Source: Stentor roeselii
Taxonomy: Eukaryota > Ciliophora > Heterotrichea > Heterotrichida > Stentoridae
DNA length: 64,000 nt
Assembly: GCA_006503475.1 (NCBI GenBank)
Contig: RSEH01000144.1
Location: 1-64,000 of the forward strand
Reading direction: 5' to 3'
This document shows, piece by piece, positions 36,183 through 45,222 of the stretch. How positions within the stretch are numbered: position 1 is the first letter of the stretch; every line of letters begins with the position of its first letter. The notes beneath the pieces are model-generated. The model worked only from the letters and a program-made list of their open reading frames with translations. It did not search any database and had not been told where the DNA came from. Both the position numbers and the translations under genes were made by a program.

Positions 36183-37955
36183 ATGTCTGTCGATGATTCA
36201 TCAGACGAAGAGCTGAAAGTAAGAATCGGCAACGTTCCTTTGTCCTGGTATGATAATTCTAAGTACCTGGGATATGATATTTCGGGAAAGCGAGTCGCGA
36301 AGGTCCTCGAATCCGACCAACTCGACCAGCACATCTCTAAATCCGACGACCCCGGCTGGTGGCGAACAATCGTCGACCACCTGAACGCAAAGAAGGTGAA
36401 AATAACTGACGAGATGCTTGAAGTCATCCGTAAAGTCCGTGCCCGAAAGCCAGTGGGCAAGTCATTCGACCCTTTTTCTGAATTTGACCTTTCAGCTCCG
36501 AAGCAAGAGTTCGGACTGGGAACTGACGTGATGCCTCCAAAGCGTTCATTCGTGCCTTCCAAGTGGGAACAGCAGAAAGTTAGAAGACTTGCTCGCGCTG
36601 TGGAAAAAGGACTCATCCGAGTCAAAAAGGAACCCAAAGAAGAGGTTTGGGACTTGTGGACTGAAGAAGTCCTTGATGAAAAACCTGCACCGCCCAAGTG
36701 GGTGCTTCCTGGAAATATTGAATCTTATAACCCCCCCAGTGAGTACCTTTGGACTGCTCAGGAGCAACAGGAATGGATTGAAAAAGAACCGATGAACAGG
36801 GAAATTAATTTTATTCCTACTAAGTTTACGGCACTTAGGAAAGTTCCTGCTTATGCCGATATTGTCAAGGAAAGGTTTGGAAGATGCTTGGATTTGTTTA
36901 TTGCTCCTAGAGTTGTTAGACCTAAAATCAATGTTGACCCTGATTCGCTTATACCACAATTACCTGACCCTGAAAATTTCAGACCTTTTCCTGAGGTTTT
37001 GAAGATGAAGTTTCAGGGACATGATGCGGGGGTTAACTTTTGTGACTTTTTTCATACTGGAGAGTTTTTAGCTTCTGGAGACAGCAAAGGAGTAGTAAAA
37101 ATCTGGGAATGTTCAACCGGTAAATGTCTCCACACAACAACATTCAAAAAAAAGATCTCCTGCGTATCCTGGAACCCAATAGTTCCACTTTTAGCAGTAT
37201 GTTCAGGTCGAAAACTCTCAATAACTTCCTTCGAAATCAGCGAAAACTACGAAATCCCATTCGTAACACCCTCTGATTCAAAATTCTGTAACTGGAAATG
37301 GAAAGACGGTCGATGCAAAATCCTATTCAGAAGAAACGTGAGCTTTCTAACATGGCACGGTAAAGGTGACTATTTTTCATCATTCTGCAAACGAGAGAAC
37401 ACATCTTCAAAAGTCCTTGTTCACAGTCTCTCTCGTTTTCAGTCCCACAAGATCTTCAGCAAACAAAGTAAAGGTTCATTAAAAACAATGGCTTTCCACC
37501 CAAAGCGTCCCTTATTTTTTGTAGCAACAGAAAAAAACATCTTAGTTTACAACCTGAAGCAACAACTTCTAATAAAAAAATTCAAAGGAATAGAAAGTCC
37601 TGTCTGTCTAAGCATCCATCAGACAGGAGACCATTTATTAGTCGCTTGTGAAGACTGCAAAGTGTTATGGTTTGACTACGACTTGTCATCGATTCCATTC
37701 AAGACCTTTCCATTCCACAAGAAACAGTTGACTTTTGTAAATTTCCACAAACGTTTTCCCCTCTTCGCCACGGCAGGACAGGACAAAACAGTTCACATCT
37801 TTCACGCGCAGGTCTTCCAGGACTACACGCAACAGCCGCAGGTGGTTCCTTTGAGATCTTTGAAGACTGAGTCAATAGCGAAAGTTTGTATTTTTCACCC
37901 GAGACAGCCGTGGCTTTTGTGCACTGAAGGCAATGACATAAATTTATACATATAG
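36183..37955 (+). CDS. BOP1: Ribosome biogenesis protein BOP1/ERB1
   Basis: 590 aa. The N-terminal half is the BOP1NT domain (VPLSWYDNSKYLGYDISGKRV, DPGWWRTIVDHLNAKKVKITDEML, KPVGKSFDPFSEF, EKEPMNREINFIPTKFTALRKVPAYADIVKERF split over about 20-245). The C-terminal half is a WD40 propeller (GHDAGVNFCDFFHTGEFLASGDSKGVVKIWE and later blades). It works with PES1 and WDR12 in 60S subunit assembly and 27S pre-rRNA processing in the nucleolus. It lacks the long acidic N-terminal extension of animal and yeast proteins, hence its shorter length. No introns were seen. Confidence 0.95.
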   Translation: MSVDDSSDEELKVRIGNVPLSWYDNSKYLGYDISGKRVAKVLESDQLDQHISKSDDPGWWRTIVDHLNAKKVKITDEMLEVIRKVRARKPVGKSFDPFSEFDLSAPKQEFGLGTDVMPPKRSFVPSKWEQQKVRRLARAVEKGLIRVKKEPKEEVWDLWTEEVLDEKPAPPKWVLPGNIESYNPPSEYLWTAQEQQEWIEKEPMNREINFIPTKFTALRKVPAYADIVKERFGRCLDLFIAPRVVRPKINVDPDSLIPQLPDPENFRPFPEVLKMKFQGHDAGVNFCDFFHTGEFLASGDSKGVVKIWECSTGKCLHTTTFKKKISCVSWNPIVPLLAVCSGRKLSITSFEISENYEIPFVTPSDSKFCNWKWKDGRCKILFRRNVSFLTWHGKGDYFSSFCKRENTSSKVLVHSLSRFQSHKIFSKQSKGSLKTMAFHPKRPLFFVATEKNILVYNLKQQLLIKKFKGIESPVCLSIHQTGDHLLVACEDCKVLWFDYDLSSIPFKTFPFHKKQLTFVNFHKRFPLFATAGQDKTVHIFHAQVFQDYTQQPQVVPLRSLKTESIAKVCIFHPRQPWLLCTEGNDINLYI

Positions 37956-37982
37956 TCTAGATAACACTTGAACACTTAACTA

Positions 37983-38804
37983 TTAACAGTCCATTTCCAT
38001 GTCGTCTCTCGTTGTTACTTCAAGAGTTTCGCCGTATTGAATACAAATATCTGCCTGGTACATCACATTCGCGATTGACTCCTCGTCTGATACGTCGAGA
38101 GGCAGGAAGTTTACAAGGTTGAAGTCGCTTAGGACTTGTGAGATTTTTTCTGTCATTTTTTTGAACTTTGAAGAGTAAATTGGAATTTCGTTGAGAAGGT
38201 CTGAAGGGTCTGTTTGGATGAAGGAGTCAAGTTGGGACTTGTCTTTTATTAAGTCACATTTTGAAAGGATGTTTAGAGCTGGGATCTCCATTTGGTTCAT
38301 TGTTGAAAGGGCCCTGAATGGGTTTTACATTAGTGATGCGGAGATGTACTTTGAAGTGTCTGAGAGGAAAGTGCAGTCGATTAAATATATTCCGCAGATG
38401 TTGTAACCGAGGTGCTGCAAGGTCTTTATAAAGTCACGCATTAACGTCATGTGGGTGTAAAGCTCGATTTGGCCTGGGCAGTCTAGGATCAGGTAATCGT
38501 CGTCTGCGAAGTTGTCAAGTTCTTCTTGAAGCCAGTCTGAGTGCTCGATCAGGTATTCTATTGCGAAGACTAATCCTCCGTTTGGACCTAAGCTTGTTTC
38601 TTCCATTACATCGTCTAGAGTTATCAATTCTCTTATGTCTAAGTCGCAGTCGTAGTTTAAGTTCTCGACTGCAGGGTCCAGATTTATCACTTTTATTGTC
38701 TTTCCTAGTGTAGATGCGTGAGTTTTCATTATGTTGCAGTATGTGGACTTACCTGAACCTGCTGGACCCATCACTATTTGTGCATATCTTGTAAATTGAG
38801 CCAT
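37983..38804 (-). CDS. GPN3: GPN-loop GTPase 3 (two exons)
   Basis: Exon 1 is 38329-38804 and exon 2 is 37983-38313, giving 268 aa. Motifs are the P-loop GPAGSGKST near residue 13, INLDPAVENLNYD, the diagnostic GPN loop in LGPNGGLVF, DCPGQIELYTH, and the NKxD-like SKCDL just after the splice. The splice restores SLMALSTMNQMEIPALNIL, which aligns with GPN3 (LAALSAMISLEIPQVNIM). GPN3 acts with GPN1 in assembly and nuclear import of RNA polymerase II. It is the clearest intron in the window, because both flanks are conserved. Confidence 0.95.
38314..38328 (-). other. 15-nt intron in GPN3
   Basis: GTAAAACCCATTCAG, phase 2, in-frame TAA. Both flanks match conserved GPN3 residues. Confidence 0.97.
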
Positions 38805-38953
38805 TTAAGACTTTATGAAAGATTCACTAAACTAACATTCTAAATTGCCTATTTCCTAATTCAATTCCCTATCTACTCTACTATAAAAATCTTTAAATCT
38901 TCATAAACCTTTCCTCAACCAACTGAAAACAATCAATCTAATCTAGTTAATCC

Positions 38954-39508
38954 TTAAGTTCTGATGACCCTTTTATTCATATTAAAAGACAAGTAAATCA
39001 TCCATCCAAACCCAATCAAGTCAATAGTAAGTACTTGATATCCCACAGGAACAAACCTGAAAGTTAAAACTAAGAGACTAGTCCAATAGAAAATACTGAC
39101 TTTATTCGTCTTCACAAAGTCACTTCTCATCCGATTCTCAAACTCTTGCAACCCTCCACCAGTCGAATAACAATGCGCTGCAAAAAATCCAGCCATTATG
39201 ACAGGTCCTAAAGTAAGCCTATCAACTAATGATCTTATAAAAATACTTCTCAGGTCTCTTCCAGGGATTTTCTCAGAGAGCCACTTGTACCAATAGTGCA
39301 AAACAGGCGTCACTGCTGTTGATCGGAATAAGGCTAAATTCAATGATCTTTGCAAATCATAACTTTTCTGGTACTCCTTTTTGTGAAATTTGTTCTCAAT
39401 GAACTGGCAGATCAAGTCGGCTTGAGAAGTGAGGATAAAAGCTGAAATGATTTCTGAAGTTTTCGGGTATTTTGATATCACCTGTGCAAGTGACCGGAAA
39501 AAAAACAT
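38954..39508 (-). CDS. Mpv17/PMP22-family membrane protein
   Basis: 184 aa with four hydrophobic segments. Family features are YPKTSEIISAFILTSQADLICQ at the start, LNLALFRSTAVTPVLHYWYKWL, VDRLTLGPVIMAGFFAAH, and a tail with FVPVGYQV then GWMIYLSFN. The usual WPxxQxxNF motif is changed (RFVPVGYQVLTID). Members sit in the mitochondrial inner or peroxisomal membrane and influence metabolite or ROS balance; some form channels. The localisation here is unknown. Confidence 0.85.
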   Translation of the reverse strand: MFFFRSLAQVISKYPKTSEIISAFILTSQADLICQFIENKFHKKEYQKSYDLQRSLNLALFRSTAVTPVLHYWYKWLSEKIPGRDLRSIFIRSLVDRLTLGPVIMAGFFAAHCYSTGGGLQEFENRMRSDFVKTNKVSIFYWTSLLVLTFRFVPVGYQVLTIDLIGFGWMIYLSFNMNKRVIRT

Positions 39509-39773
39509 TATTACGGATTATTTTAAGTCATTAATTAAATGGCTTGGGTTTATTTAGATGATTTTATTGAAAATTTTTATTTTTGGAAGAAATTTAGGAT
39601 TTTTTTCTGGGATTGATAAATATTTGGTATTTTTATAGTTTTTGAAGTAGTTTGGTAGGTTTTTTTTGGTTAAACTTGGAAAATATTAACTTGAGGGTGT
39701 TTGAGTGGAATAGTTTAATTTCAATTTTTCTAATTAAATTCGTTCGCAAGAAAATCAAATAATAAGAACTTAA
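39509..39773. promoter_or_regulatory. Divergent intergenic region
   Basis: 265 bases. They are G/T-rich on the plus strand over most of the length next to the Mpv17-family start (GGGTTTATTTAG, GGTAGGTTTTTTTTGG, GAGGGTGTTTGAG), turning A-rich in the last 40 bases before the plus-strand gene. No gene seen. Confidence 0.4.
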
Positions 39774-41330
39774 ATGTCTTATCATAGCACTCTAGCTTCG
39801 AGTTTCCCAGCTGATTGTCGAATACCACATTTAGAAAACAACCTCTATATCTATGGAGCAGGCCCTCTTCACAAGCCAAGCCCAATCAAATATTCCTCGG
39901 GTCGTGTTCAAATTTCAAAAGAAGAGCAAGTCCTTCACAGTCGAAGTTCTTACAGAGAAGCAAGTCCTTATTCTCAATCCAAATCAAACAAATCTACCAA
40001 TCCTTACACGATTCCAACGAATGACTCACCATCAACAGGTATGCTGGTTCAAAAAACTAACGAGTTACGAGATAAGAGACTTGAAATCAATGAGAGAGAA
40101 AGTAGAATCTTTCACACCCCAGAAAACCCATCAAATTCAAAATACGAAAAATTTGAACCAAATGACAGTTATTCCAATATATACAGTTCTGCCATACCAA
40201 CCAGGCACAACCCCGGAGCCCGACCAAAAGAAAACATGAGAACAATGCAAGAGTTCCAGCTATTCCAAGACTCCCCATTCCTTCCAGAATTCCAAAAAAA
40301 CCTCCTTCCAAATCAACTGAAAGACCAAGAAAAAAGCCATAGACTCCAAGAGCACGATCGAAACCAAATATCTCGAAAAGAAAAACAAATCGAAAAAGAA
40401 AAACAAGAATTCGAGCATTTTCTCGCCATAAAAAAAAGCGAAGAGCTTCAACGTGAAAGAGAAAAAGAAGAATACCATCAATTTCTACTAAAACAAGAAG
40501 AATCCGCAATACTCGAAAGAGAAAAAAACCAAAGAAAAATCCAAGCCGAGCAAGAATTTCAAAGAAAACAAGCAGAAGAGCTCCAAAGAGCTCAAATTGA
40601 AAGAGCTGAGCAGCTGAGACAAGAAGAAATCCGAAAATTCGAATATGAAAAAGCTTTACACGCAAGGCGACAAGAAGAACTTGAAAGAGCTGAGCAGCTG
40701 AGACAAGAAGAAATCAGAAAATTCGAATATGAAAAAGCTTTACACGCAAGGCGACAGGAAGAACTCGAAAGGGCCGAGTTGGAAAAAGCTCATCGCAAAC
40801 GAATTGAAGAAGAGATTCAAGCTGAAAATGAAAGAGTCTTGATTTTAAGGAATCAGGAAATTCACAGGGCCGAGCTTGAAAAAGAGAGGATGAGAAGAGA
40901 ACACCTTGAACAGGTAAAACGGGTGAAAATGGAAGATATACAAAAGGTTCAAGAATTAGAAGAAAGACTCAGAATGGAAAATTTTGAAAGGCAGAGACTC
41001 AAAGATGGACTTAATCAAAGACAACTCGCCTTGAAGGAAGAAATTGGAAGGGAAAGTCGCCAGTTTGTTAAGGAAAAAAATTTCAATCAGGGGAATGGAG
41101 ATAAAAATAAAATTTGTTCACCGAGAAATGTGAAGAAGGACCCTTCACAGCCAAGTTCTGAAGGGAAGACTCGTATTTTAAGTTCGAAAAGTCTTAATGA
41201 AAAAATCAGGTCACTTTCAGCGAGGAAGAATGAACCTCATTATTACCAACAAACGTTTAGTACAAAAGTTAAGTCCATGGGGAATCAGTCTTATAAATTC
41301 ACAGGAGCTTATAGAACTGGATTCAAGTGA
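39774..41330 (+). CDS. Glu/Arg-rich coiled-coil protein with internal duplication
   Basis: 518 aa. The N-terminal 165 residues are Ser/Pro/Asn-rich and probably disordered. Residues about 175-435 are a continuous charged helix of the EEIRKFEYEKALHARRQEEL type, and the C-terminal 80 residues are basic and Ser-rich, ending in a Tyr/Phe-rich segment. A 28-residue unit occurs twice in tandem, from an exact 84-bp duplication at 40599-40766. The family is not recognised; a trichohyalin-like cytoskeletal rod or microtubule-associated protein is plausible. Confidence 0.75.
   Translation: MSYHSTLASSFPADCRIPHLENNLYIYGAGPLHKPSPIKYSSGRVQISKEEQVLHSRSSYREASPYSQSKSNKSTNPYTIPTNDSPSTGMLVQKTNELRDKRLEINERESRIFHTPENPSNSKYEKFEPNDSYSNIYSSAIPTRHNPGARPKENMRTMQEFQLFQDSPFLPEFQKNLLPNQLKDQEKSHRLQEHDRNQISRKEKQIEKEKQEFEHFLAIKKSEELQREREKEEYHQFLLKQEESAILEREKNQRKIQAEQEFQRKQAEELQRAQIERAEQLRQEEIRKFEYEKALHARRQEELERAEQLRQEEIRKFEYEKALHARRQEELERAELEKAHRKRIEEEIQAENERVLILRNQEIHRAELEKERMRREHLEQVKRVKMEDIQKVQELEERLRMENFERQRLKDGLNQRQLALKEEIGRESRQFVKEKNFNQGNGDKNKICSPRNVKKDPSQPSSEGKTRILSSKSLNEKIRSLSARKNEPHYYQQTFSTKVKSMGNQSYKFTGAYRTGFK
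40599..40766 (+). repeat. 84-bp in-frame tandem duplication
   Basis: Copies 40599-40682 and 40683-40766 differ at only three sites (CCG/CAG-type third-base or Arg-codon changes, CAA/CAG, CTT/CTC). All are silent, and both encode the same 28 residues starting ERAEQLRQEE. This indicates a recent duplication under protein constraint. Confidence 0.93.
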
Positions 41331-41544
41331 TTTAGTCTTAATATAAATAGTAACTCATTAGAATGACGAATAACGAAGCTAAGTATCTTCTTGTATTAAT
41401 AAACCTTAAAAAAAACTCCAAAACTGCTCGTTCACTAAAAACTGAATTCTTAAAAACTCTATTCAACAATCCCTAATAAGACCAAATTTCCTGTCTCAAA
41501 GATTCCATTTAAACTAATCCTCATCCAAGCCAACCCAATAATAA

Positions 41545-41748
41545 ATGGAAGAACAAGGACCTATTCTGGCAACTGTTCAAAAGCTATTAGGAAGAACAGG
41601 ATCTAGAGGAGGAATCACTCAAGTTCGTGTAGTTCTCCATGGAGACGAGAACGGTCGTACCCTAGTAAGAAACGTGAAAGGACCCGTGCGTGAAGGAGAC
41701 ATGTTAGCATTGCTAGAAAGCGAAAGAGAGGCAAGACGTCTAAGATAA
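41545..41748 (+). CDS. RPS28: Small ribosomal subunit protein eS28
   Basis: 67 aa, the normal length. The sequence is canonical: [22 protein letters not shown], then [17 protein letters not shown], and the conserved C-terminus [12 protein letters not shown]. It is part of the 40S head near the mRNA exit. Intronless. The leader is A/C-rich with AACAATCCCTAATAAG about 75 nt upstream. It converges with the coiled-coil gene at 41757, 8 nt apart. Confidence 0.97.
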   Translation: MEEQGPILATVQKLLGRTGSRGGITQVRVVLHGDENGRTLVRNVKGPVREGDMLALLESEREARRLR

Positions 41749-41756
41749 TTAGTATT

Positions 41757-42362
41757 CTACATCAAATCATCAACTCCACTGTTAATCTCCCTGATCTCAA
41801 GTCTAAGTTCCTTGTTAAACTGCTTCAAAGTCAGCAGTCGACTCGTTGTTTCTTCGATTTCGCTGACCAAAGCCCAATACTTATGCTCCAGTTGTTTTCT
41901 TGAAACAGTTTCCTTCAGTCCAACGATCAGTTCTCGCCTTTGCTGAAGCTCCAGTCGCAAGTTTTCAATGTTTTTTTCACTTGTTGTGAGAGACGAGTCA
42001 AGAGATGGACTGATCCTTGAAGGTAAAAAAGATTCTGGAGACTTTCGGTCAGTTTGACAGACAGTTCTCGCATTTTTAACCTGAGTTGATGAGGGACGCT
42101 TGTGAGTCACTGAAGAACGTGAAACTTGGCTCAGGTCTAAAGGTTGATAAGGCGCTAAAAGCTTGGAGGACAGAGGAGTCACTGAACGGGTCACGAACTT
42201 TGAAGAGTTTTGCCTTTCGAGGTTTGATATTCGAGAACTTAAAGTCTCTGTTCGCTTTTTTTCTGTTTTGATGTCTTGGAATAAAGTGCTCAGGGATTCG
42301 GTTTTTAAATTTTTGCTTGGAGTTGATTGACGCGATAAGGTGCTCAGGCGGGACACGCTCAT
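41757..42362 (-). CDS. Unknown Ser-rich protein with C-terminal coiled coil
   Basis: 201 aa. Residues 1-130 are Ser/Thr/Arg/Pro-rich with several SRSS- and TPSK-type patches, probably disordered and phosphorylated. Residues about 130-195 form a coiled coil (NIENLRLELQQRRELIVGL, LVSEIEETTSRLLTLKQFNKELRLEI). No family recognised. It lies downstream of the kelch gene on the same strand, with an 81-nt gap. Confidence 0.65.
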   Translation of the reverse strand: MSVSRLSTLSRQSTPSKNLKTESLSTLFQDIKTEKKRTETLSSRISNLERQNSSKFVTRSVTPLSSKLLAPYQPLDLSQVSRSSVTHKRPSSTQVKNARTVCQTDRKSPESFLPSRISPSLDSSLTTSEKNIENLRLELQQRRELIVGLKETVSRKQLEHKYWALVSEIEETTSRLLTLKQFNKELRLEIREINSGVDDLM

Positions 42363-42443
42363 TCAGGAAGATGAATTATATCTATTTGAATATTTTTTTA
42401 GGTGGGATTGATTTATTATGATTACATTATACTTATGATCTAG

Positions 42444-44213
42444 CTAAACTCGTGTTGTTGGGTACTCTAGGGACCAAAAACATTCTTGAAGGTCGAATTT
42501 AAACAACTTCGCATTTCCTGCGAATGCGTAGACGAAATTTCCGCAGAGTACTGGAGGGTCTCTAAACATCGTCGACTCATTTTCATCATCTTCAGGAAGT
42601 TCAGCAACAAGGGAGAAGCGGTTGCCATCAAAAAAATAAGTGTTAAAGACCTTGATCCCTCCTTTGCAGACACCCCCAAAGCACAGCAACCGATTATTAC
42701 CGACGCCGAGTATTCCAGGTGAGTAGACTCCATAAGGATACTCGACATTAAGTACTTCCCACTTCTCAGACTTAATACAAAACACCTGAACCAGGTACAA
42801 AATAGTCGCTCCTTCTTCATGTGCACATCCTCCCATACAATATATTTTTCCATTAGCATGTCCACACCCAGGTAAAAAAGTAAGATACGGCATCGAAGGT
42901 AGTTCCTTCCAAGCCTCACTTTCCTGCGAGTACCTAGAGCAAAGTGATTCCTTTTCATTAACCCCAGCGACGGCATAAATATCTCTATTAACCTGCAAAA
43001 TCGTGATTCCATACTGTCCCTGAGGCAGGTCATTCAAAACCAAAGACTGATGAAATTTCGGCTCTAATGTCCAGCAGGACTTAAGCAATTCTCCTTTTTC
43101 ATCAAGTCCTCCAGCAATGAGTAATTTTCCATCTAAAAGCAAGCCGACCCCAGGGTACTTCGGAAACTTGTGAAAAGTCGAAGGTCCAGTCATCTGAGTA
43201 CTTTGAGTTTTTATGCAATACTCAATCAAATCACAGTCTTTTTGTGAGTAAAAATAAACCGAGTCTCCATAGCCAGAAGTGATTTTCAGTCTCGGAGACT
43301 CCTGATTAACTTGCAGCTTTTCTTCAAGGTCAATGAAACTCCAAGAGTTCATTAAAAAATCATAAGAAAACAAGATATCATCTTCTGAATACAAATGAGC
43401 TTCGGAGCCATTGCAACACCCTGACTGAGTAAACCTGAGTTGTCCAATATCAGGCAAATCCGCAAGTTGATTGAAAGACGAACCTGAGAACAAAAAGACT
43501 GACTTTGACTCTTCCTGGTAGTTATCAAAAGGGTCATGTCCTCCAACAATGATGACTCCGTGTCCAGTCACAATGCAATTCGGCAGGCCATTGCTGATCG
43601 GACTGTCGATGTTTCCCATCACCCAGGTCGATGTGTGGAAGTTAAACACCAAAAGTGATTGAAAAGGACTCGGCTGATGAGGGTAGTTCAAAAACCCGCC
43701 AATCACAAACAACTTGTCGTCAAATAAGTAACTTCCTGGAAGAGCCAGGACAACTGGAGGCCTGGGCATCCAGGACCACTCATCTGATTTCAAGTTGTAA
43801 CTTAGGAAATCTGCTGGCTTTTCATGACCTTCTGATGAATGAGTCACTGAGCCGATAATGAAGGCAGATCCTCGGTAAATGTGAATAAAACCATAAGACA
43901 AGGGAACTGGAGGACTTTTTAGATAAGAAAATGACTTTGAATCTAATGAAAAACGAAAACAAATTTCACCGTTTTCTAAACCTCCTACTAGGATGTATAC
44001 ACCGGCTGAGATCTTTCCGAAGATTGAACCGCTTTGGAAGAAAAGAGACTCGGTTAGAGACTCTTCCCAGAGGGTCTTGTTTTTCGCTTTGTAGCAGATT
44101 AGAGAGTTTGAGTTTATCTTTGGCTTGCAGAATAAATCGTCTTGGGGAACTGGAGGTTTTAGATGAACATCTGTTCGGGGTTTTTTGTTTTTAGAATAGC
44201 AAAAGTTACCCAT
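42444..44213 (-). CDS. Kelch-repeat protein with an acylation-type N-terminus
   Basis: 589 aa. It starts MGNFCYSKNKK: Gly2 for myristoylation and Cys5 as a possible palmitoylation site. From residue about 65 to the end there are 8-10 kelch-like blades (YILVGGLENGE, LFVIGGFLNYP, GVIIVGGHDPFD, LLIAGGLDEKGE, IYCMGGCAHEEG, LLCFGGVCKGG, FVYAFAGNAK). That number suggests one large or two stacked propellers. It resembles the 26710-29061 protein in having an MGxC-type start followed by a propeller, but lacks the Ser-rich tail. Probably a membrane-tethered interaction scaffold. Confidence 0.82.
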   Translation of the reverse strand: MGNFCYSKNKKPRTDVHLKPPVPQDDLFCKPKINSNSLICYKAKNKTLWEESLTESLFFQSGSIFGKISAGVYILVGGLENGEICFRFSLDSKSFSYLKSPPVPLSYGFIHIYRGSAFIIGSVTHSSEGHEKPADFLSYNLKSDEWSWMPRPPVVLALPGSYLFDDKLFVIGGFLNYPHQPSPFQSLLVFNFHTSTWVMGNIDSPISNGLPNCIVTGHGVIIVGGHDPFDNYQEESKSVFLFSGSSFNQLADLPDIGQLRFTQSGCCNGSEAHLYSEDDILFSYDFLMNSWSFIDLEEKLQVNQESPRLKITSGYGDSVYFYSQKDCDLIEYCIKTQSTQMTGPSTFHKFPKYPGVGLLLDGKLLIAGGLDEKGELLKSCWTLEPKFHQSLVLNDLPQGQYGITILQVNRDIYAVAGVNEKESLCSRYSQESEAWKELPSMPYLTFLPGCGHANGKIYCMGGCAHEEGATILYLVQVFCIKSEKWEVLNVEYPYGVYSPGILGVGNNRLLCFGGVCKGGIKVFNTYFFDGNRFSLVAELPEDDENESTMFRDPPVLCGNFVYAFAGNAKLFKFDLQECFWSLEYPTTRV

Positions 44214-44653
44214 TTTTAAGTTTATTAGAATTTTTAAGTTCTGGGTTGAATGGTCAGGTGTTTGAAAATTGATGATACTAGTAATTTTTTAACATTAATA
44301 ATCTAATCAATAAGTATCTTCAGTATCTTTTAACTAAATCTCAATAAAATCTTACACTATAAACCTCAAGATATCTACCTCACTTGAGAAGTTCTTAAAA
44401 CAAAGAAATCCAGAAAAAATTCTACCTGAACAATCCCTAGAAAATCCAGAACCTATCCTGAGATAAGTCTTTAAAACCTAAGACCTAAACCCTCTAATTT
44501 TCAAGACCTTTCCAGAGAAAATCCTTCTAGAATTTCCAGAATCCTTCAGATGAAAGCTCTCTTTTCTCCAATAAAAACTCTCTCAAACTAACCATCTAAA
44601 AATCTTACCTATTCAATCTCTTAAAAAACCCATAAATCCTTCCTCTAAATTAA
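44214..44653. promoter_or_regulatory. Divergent intergenic region with a strand-composition switch
   Basis: 440 bases. The first 75 are G/T-rich (leader side of the minus-strand kelch gene). From about 44300 the plus strand is A/C-rich up to the LZIC start, with AATCCCTAGAAAATCC and CCTAAACCCTCTAA. Repeated CTAGAAAATCCAGA-like words occur, for example near 44455 and 44520. No gene seen. Confidence 0.45.
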
Positions 44654-45214
44654 ATGGTTTCCAGAGGTGAAGCAGAAACCCAAGCTTTACGTCAACGTGT
44701 AAACGAACAACTGACACGTTTAATGAACCAACTCACCGACCTAGAAGAAAACCGCGAGTCCCTCGACGAAGAAGAATACTCCTCAATGAAGCAAGACACT
44801 CTCCAACAACTAAAAGAATTCGGCGAGTTACTCGAAAGACAAAAAGCCGGCAACGTGACTTTAATCGACCATTTAAACCAAGTTCAAATAGCGATTCGCG
44901 AAGCAGTTTCCCAGGCCTTCAAAACTCCTGAAGTGATTCAGCTCTTCGCAGCGAAGCAGCCTCAGCTGCTTCGAACCCGTTTAGAAGAACTCGAACGAAA
45001 CAAGACCCTTGGAAAGATGAGTGATTCAGAGTATTCAACTCGCAAAGCTGAAATCTTGACAGCTCTGAAGAAGCTTGACGAGGTGCTTTCCCAGCAAGAA
45101 AAAGACTTTTTACTTGCCTTCACCACAGGCGGCTCTCGAGTGCAAGCGACTGACATCGATGTGAACGCGAGAGAGTTGCTTTCAAAGCAAAATGTGCATA
45201 TAGAGAAGAGTTAG
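44654..45214 (+). CDS. LZIC: LZIC-like protein (leucine zipper and ICAT domain)
   Basis: 186 aa, the same length class as animal LZIC. The N-terminal helical part (VSRGEAETQALRQRVNEQL, LMNQLTDLEENRESLDEEEY) aligns with the LZIC leucine zipper. Residues about 88-150 are the ICAT/CTNNBIP1 domain (AIREAVSQAFKTPEVIQLF, KQPQLLRTRLEELE, RKAEILTALKKLDEVL). In animals ICAT binds beta-catenin; a ciliate has no canonical Wnt pathway, so the ancestral role is probably different. The degree of conservation is striking for a little-studied protein. Confidence 0.92.
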   Translation: MVSRGEAETQALRQRVNEQLTRLMNQLTDLEENRESLDEEEYSSMKQDTLQQLKEFGELLERQKAGNVTLIDHLNQVQIAIREAVSQAFKTPEVIQLFAAKQPQLLRTRLEELERNKTLGKMSDSEYSTRKAEILTALKKLDEVLSQQEKDFLLAFTTGGSRVQATDIDVNARELLSKQNVHIEKS

Positions 45215-45222
45215 CTAATCGT

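Noticed and set aside
40087-40665. 192-codon minus-strand Phe/Leu-rich frame
   Set aside because: Antisense shadow of the Glu/Lys/Arg-rich coiled-coil gene; apparent membrane segments are reverse-complemented GAA/AAA codons.
41365-41475. 36-codon plus-strand frame starting MTNNEAKYLL
   Set aside because: It lies in the leader of eS28, is short and has no acylation signal or homologue I recognise; it may be an upstream ORF but evidence is too thin.
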